The notes below the pieces were generated by a model, which worked only from the letters and a program-made list of their open reading frames with translations, was not told where the DNA came from and ran no database searches. A stretch of DNA of 7,586 nucleotides. Source: an uncultured Lachnospiraceae bacterium (GTDB taxonomy: Bacteria; Bacillota; Clostridia; Lachnospirales; Lachnospiraceae). Location: the NCBI GenBank assembly GCA_946537585.1, contig CAMNFX010000062.1, forward strand, positions 1 through 7,586. The letters run 5' to 3'. Shown here one piece after another: positions 6,435-7,586 of this stretch; the first letter of the stretch is position 1; each line of letters opens with the position of its first letter. A program made the translations under genes and the position numbers.

Positions 6435-7510
6435 TTTGTTCTTCCTTCCGCGTCTGATCCCATGGTTCCTTCTTCACATTTTTCCGAAAGGGACTCTGCT
6501 CTTCCTTCGGAGCAAGGGTCCGCCTTTGAATGGCGGGCACGGGCTTTTACGAGAAGCTCCTGTCCGAGCCCGTCGGGTCCGTCCGGAAACTGTTCCTTCT
6601 CATAGGCCTTCCAGTCAAAAACAGCCTCAACGGCACGGATCGCCACCTCGATCATGGAATCATCCGGCTCATAGGTCGTCAGCTTCTGCATCATCAGCCC
6701 GGGCTTTGACAAAAGGTTGACCACCGGGTTCTCGGAGCGGCCTGCGATCCGGAGGAACTCATAGCTCACGCCGGCGATCACAGGCATCAGAAGGATCCTG
6801 GACAAAAGCCTCAAGAGCGGCTGATGCACACGGATCACCATGAAAAAGAGGATGCTGATCATCATGACGATGATGATGAAGCTCGTTCCGCAGCGCTTAT
6901 GCTCCTTCGACGATACGGCAACATTATCCACGCAAAGAGGCAGGCCGTGCTCAATGCAGTTGATGCACTTATGCTCGGCTCCGTGATACATGAAGGTCCG
7001 CCGTATATCATTTGTCCGTGATACAAGCCTGATATAAAGGATAAAAATAGCCACGCGGATCACGCCCTCGAACAGTGCCTGCAGTGTCTCAGAGGAGACG
7101 GCGCTCTTTAAGAGCCCGGAAAGGAACAGGGGCAGCCACATAAAGATCAGCAGCGCCAGAAGGAAAGAAATGAAAAGCGTTCCTCCCATGATCACCTTAT
7201 CGAAACGGTCTCCGAAGACCTTCATCAGCCAGGTCTCAAAGGCCCCGGGCTCCTCATCCTCATCATCCTCATAAAAGGAGGCGGAATACATCAGTGTCTT
7301 CATTCCGATCACCATGGACTCCACAAAGCTGAATGAGCCGCGGATCAAGGGAAGGGATGCGATCTTATATCTCTCGGAATAGGGCACGCAGGTCTTAAGA
7401 TCAACAGCGATCTCTCCGTCCGGCTTGCGGACGGCGACAGCGTACCTGTCATGGTTTCGCATCATGATCCCTTCGATGACTGCCTGTCCGCCGATACCAC
7501 TGTATTTCAT
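6431..7510 (-). CDS. DUF1385 family membrane protein (YqhQ-like)
   Basis: A conserved membrane protein of unproven function, related to Bacillus YqhQ and often described as a predicted metal-dependent enzyme. The N terminus has the signature GGQAVIEGIMMRNHDRYAVA (7-26). An acidic patch EDDEDEE lies at 81-87. Hydrophobic segments are near 106-134, 146-164, 209-227 and 236-252. Between the second and third is the conserved polar cluster YHGAEHKCINCIEHG (175-189) and SSKEHKRCGTSF (200-211), whose His and Cys residues (H176, H180, C182, C185, H188, H204, C207) could bind metal. After YEPDD (280-284) and VFDW the last 60 residues form a polar, charged tail. The start at 7510 has AAGG about 9-10 nt upstream. 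The gene is coupled to prmC by a 4-nt overlap. The position before prmC-prfA is recurrent in Clostridia, from general knowledge, and hints at a housekeeping link. The family call is firm; function is unknown. Confidence 0.93.
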   Translation of the reverse strand: MKYSGIGGQAVIEGIMMRNHDRYAVAVRKPDGEIAVDLKTCVPYSERYKIASLPLIRGSFSFVESMVIGMKTLMYSASFYEDDEDEEPGAFETWLMKVFGDRFDKVIMGGTLFISFLLALLIFMWLPLFLSGLLKSAVSSETLQALFEGVIRVAIFILYIRLVSRTNDIRRTFMYHGAEHKCINCIEHGLPLCVDNVAVSSKEHKRCGTSFIIIVMMISILFFMVIRVHQPLLRLLSRILLMPVIAGVSYEFLRIAGRSENPVVNLLSKPGLMMQKLTTYEPDDSMIEVAIRAVEAVFDWKAYEKEQFPDGPDGLGQELLVKARARHSKADPCSEGRAESLSEKCEEGTMGSDAEGRTK

Positions 7511-7559
7511 GAATCGTTACCTTCAGATACAATAAAATGAGCTAAGGGACAAATGAACA

Positions 7560-7585
7560 AAATTTGCGAGTGTACTTGCAAATTT
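7560..7585. repeat. 26-nt near-perfect palindrome; possible terminator of the gene beyond the window, or operator
   Basis: AAATTTGC (7560-7567) is matched by its exact complement at 7578-7585. The inner bases continue the symmetry (AGT/ACT around a central GT), leaving only one mismatched pair in 12-bp arms. On the minus strand the hairpin is followed by TG then TTC, so it could end transcription of whatever lies upstream of the DUF1385 gene. The high symmetry is also what a dimeric regulator site looks like. It lies 50 nt before the DUF1385 start. No strong sigma-A promoter is visible between: the best guess is TTGTTC (7560-7555), a 17-nt spacer and TTTTAT (7537-7532), which is weak and very close to the start. 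Confidence 0.5.
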
Positions 7586-7586
7586 C

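Overview
The window looks like a chromosomal segment of a low-GC-phylum Clostridia bacterium, most likely a Lachnospiraceae member of moderately high GC (mid-50s % by eye). The reasons are the gene order DUF1385 - prmC - prfA, the GGQCVN form of release factor 1, and a secreted L,D-transpeptidase carrying ChW-like and choline-binding-type repeats. All six genes lie on the minus strand, so transcription runs from high to low coordinates. I saw no tRNA, rRNA, CRISPR array, insertion sequence or phage gene.

Right-hand part (7586 to 4376), translation termination module. At the edge sits a near-perfect 26-nt palindrome (7560-7585), either a terminator of the gene beyond the window or an operator-like site. 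Next come a DUF1385/YqhQ-type membrane protein, PrmC (the methyltransferase for the release-factor GGQ glutamine, joined to DUF1385 by an ATGA stop/start overlap), and release factor 1 (prfA), the substrate of PrmC, with a GTG start and a strong ribosome binding site.

Middle (4395 to 1451), cell-surface module. A family 2 glycosyltransferase overlaps the end of prfA by up to 20 nt and so is probably translationally coupled to it. After a 182-nt intergenic leader that can fold into a two-tier hairpin comes a large secreted L,D-transpeptidase. It has a signal peptide, a Pro/Gly/Ala-rich linker, two ChW-like repeats, two choline-binding-type repeats, a YkuD catalytic domain with SDGCIRL in place of the usual SHGCxR, and an Ala/Glu-rich tail. 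A perfect 11-bp inverted repeat followed by T residues ends the unit.

Left-hand part (1374 to 1), start of a polysaccharide export gene. A WzxC/TuaB-like oligosaccharide flippase begins only 31 nt after the terminator stem and runs off the window. With the glycosyltransferase and the transpeptidase, this points to envelope construction next to a housekeeping translation operon.

I found no gene set that amounts to a clearly new system. The most unusual points are the Asp-substituted transpeptidase active-site motif and its composite architecture, the terminator placed so close to the flippase start, the structured leader, the edge palindrome, and a Cys-containing insertion in PrmC.
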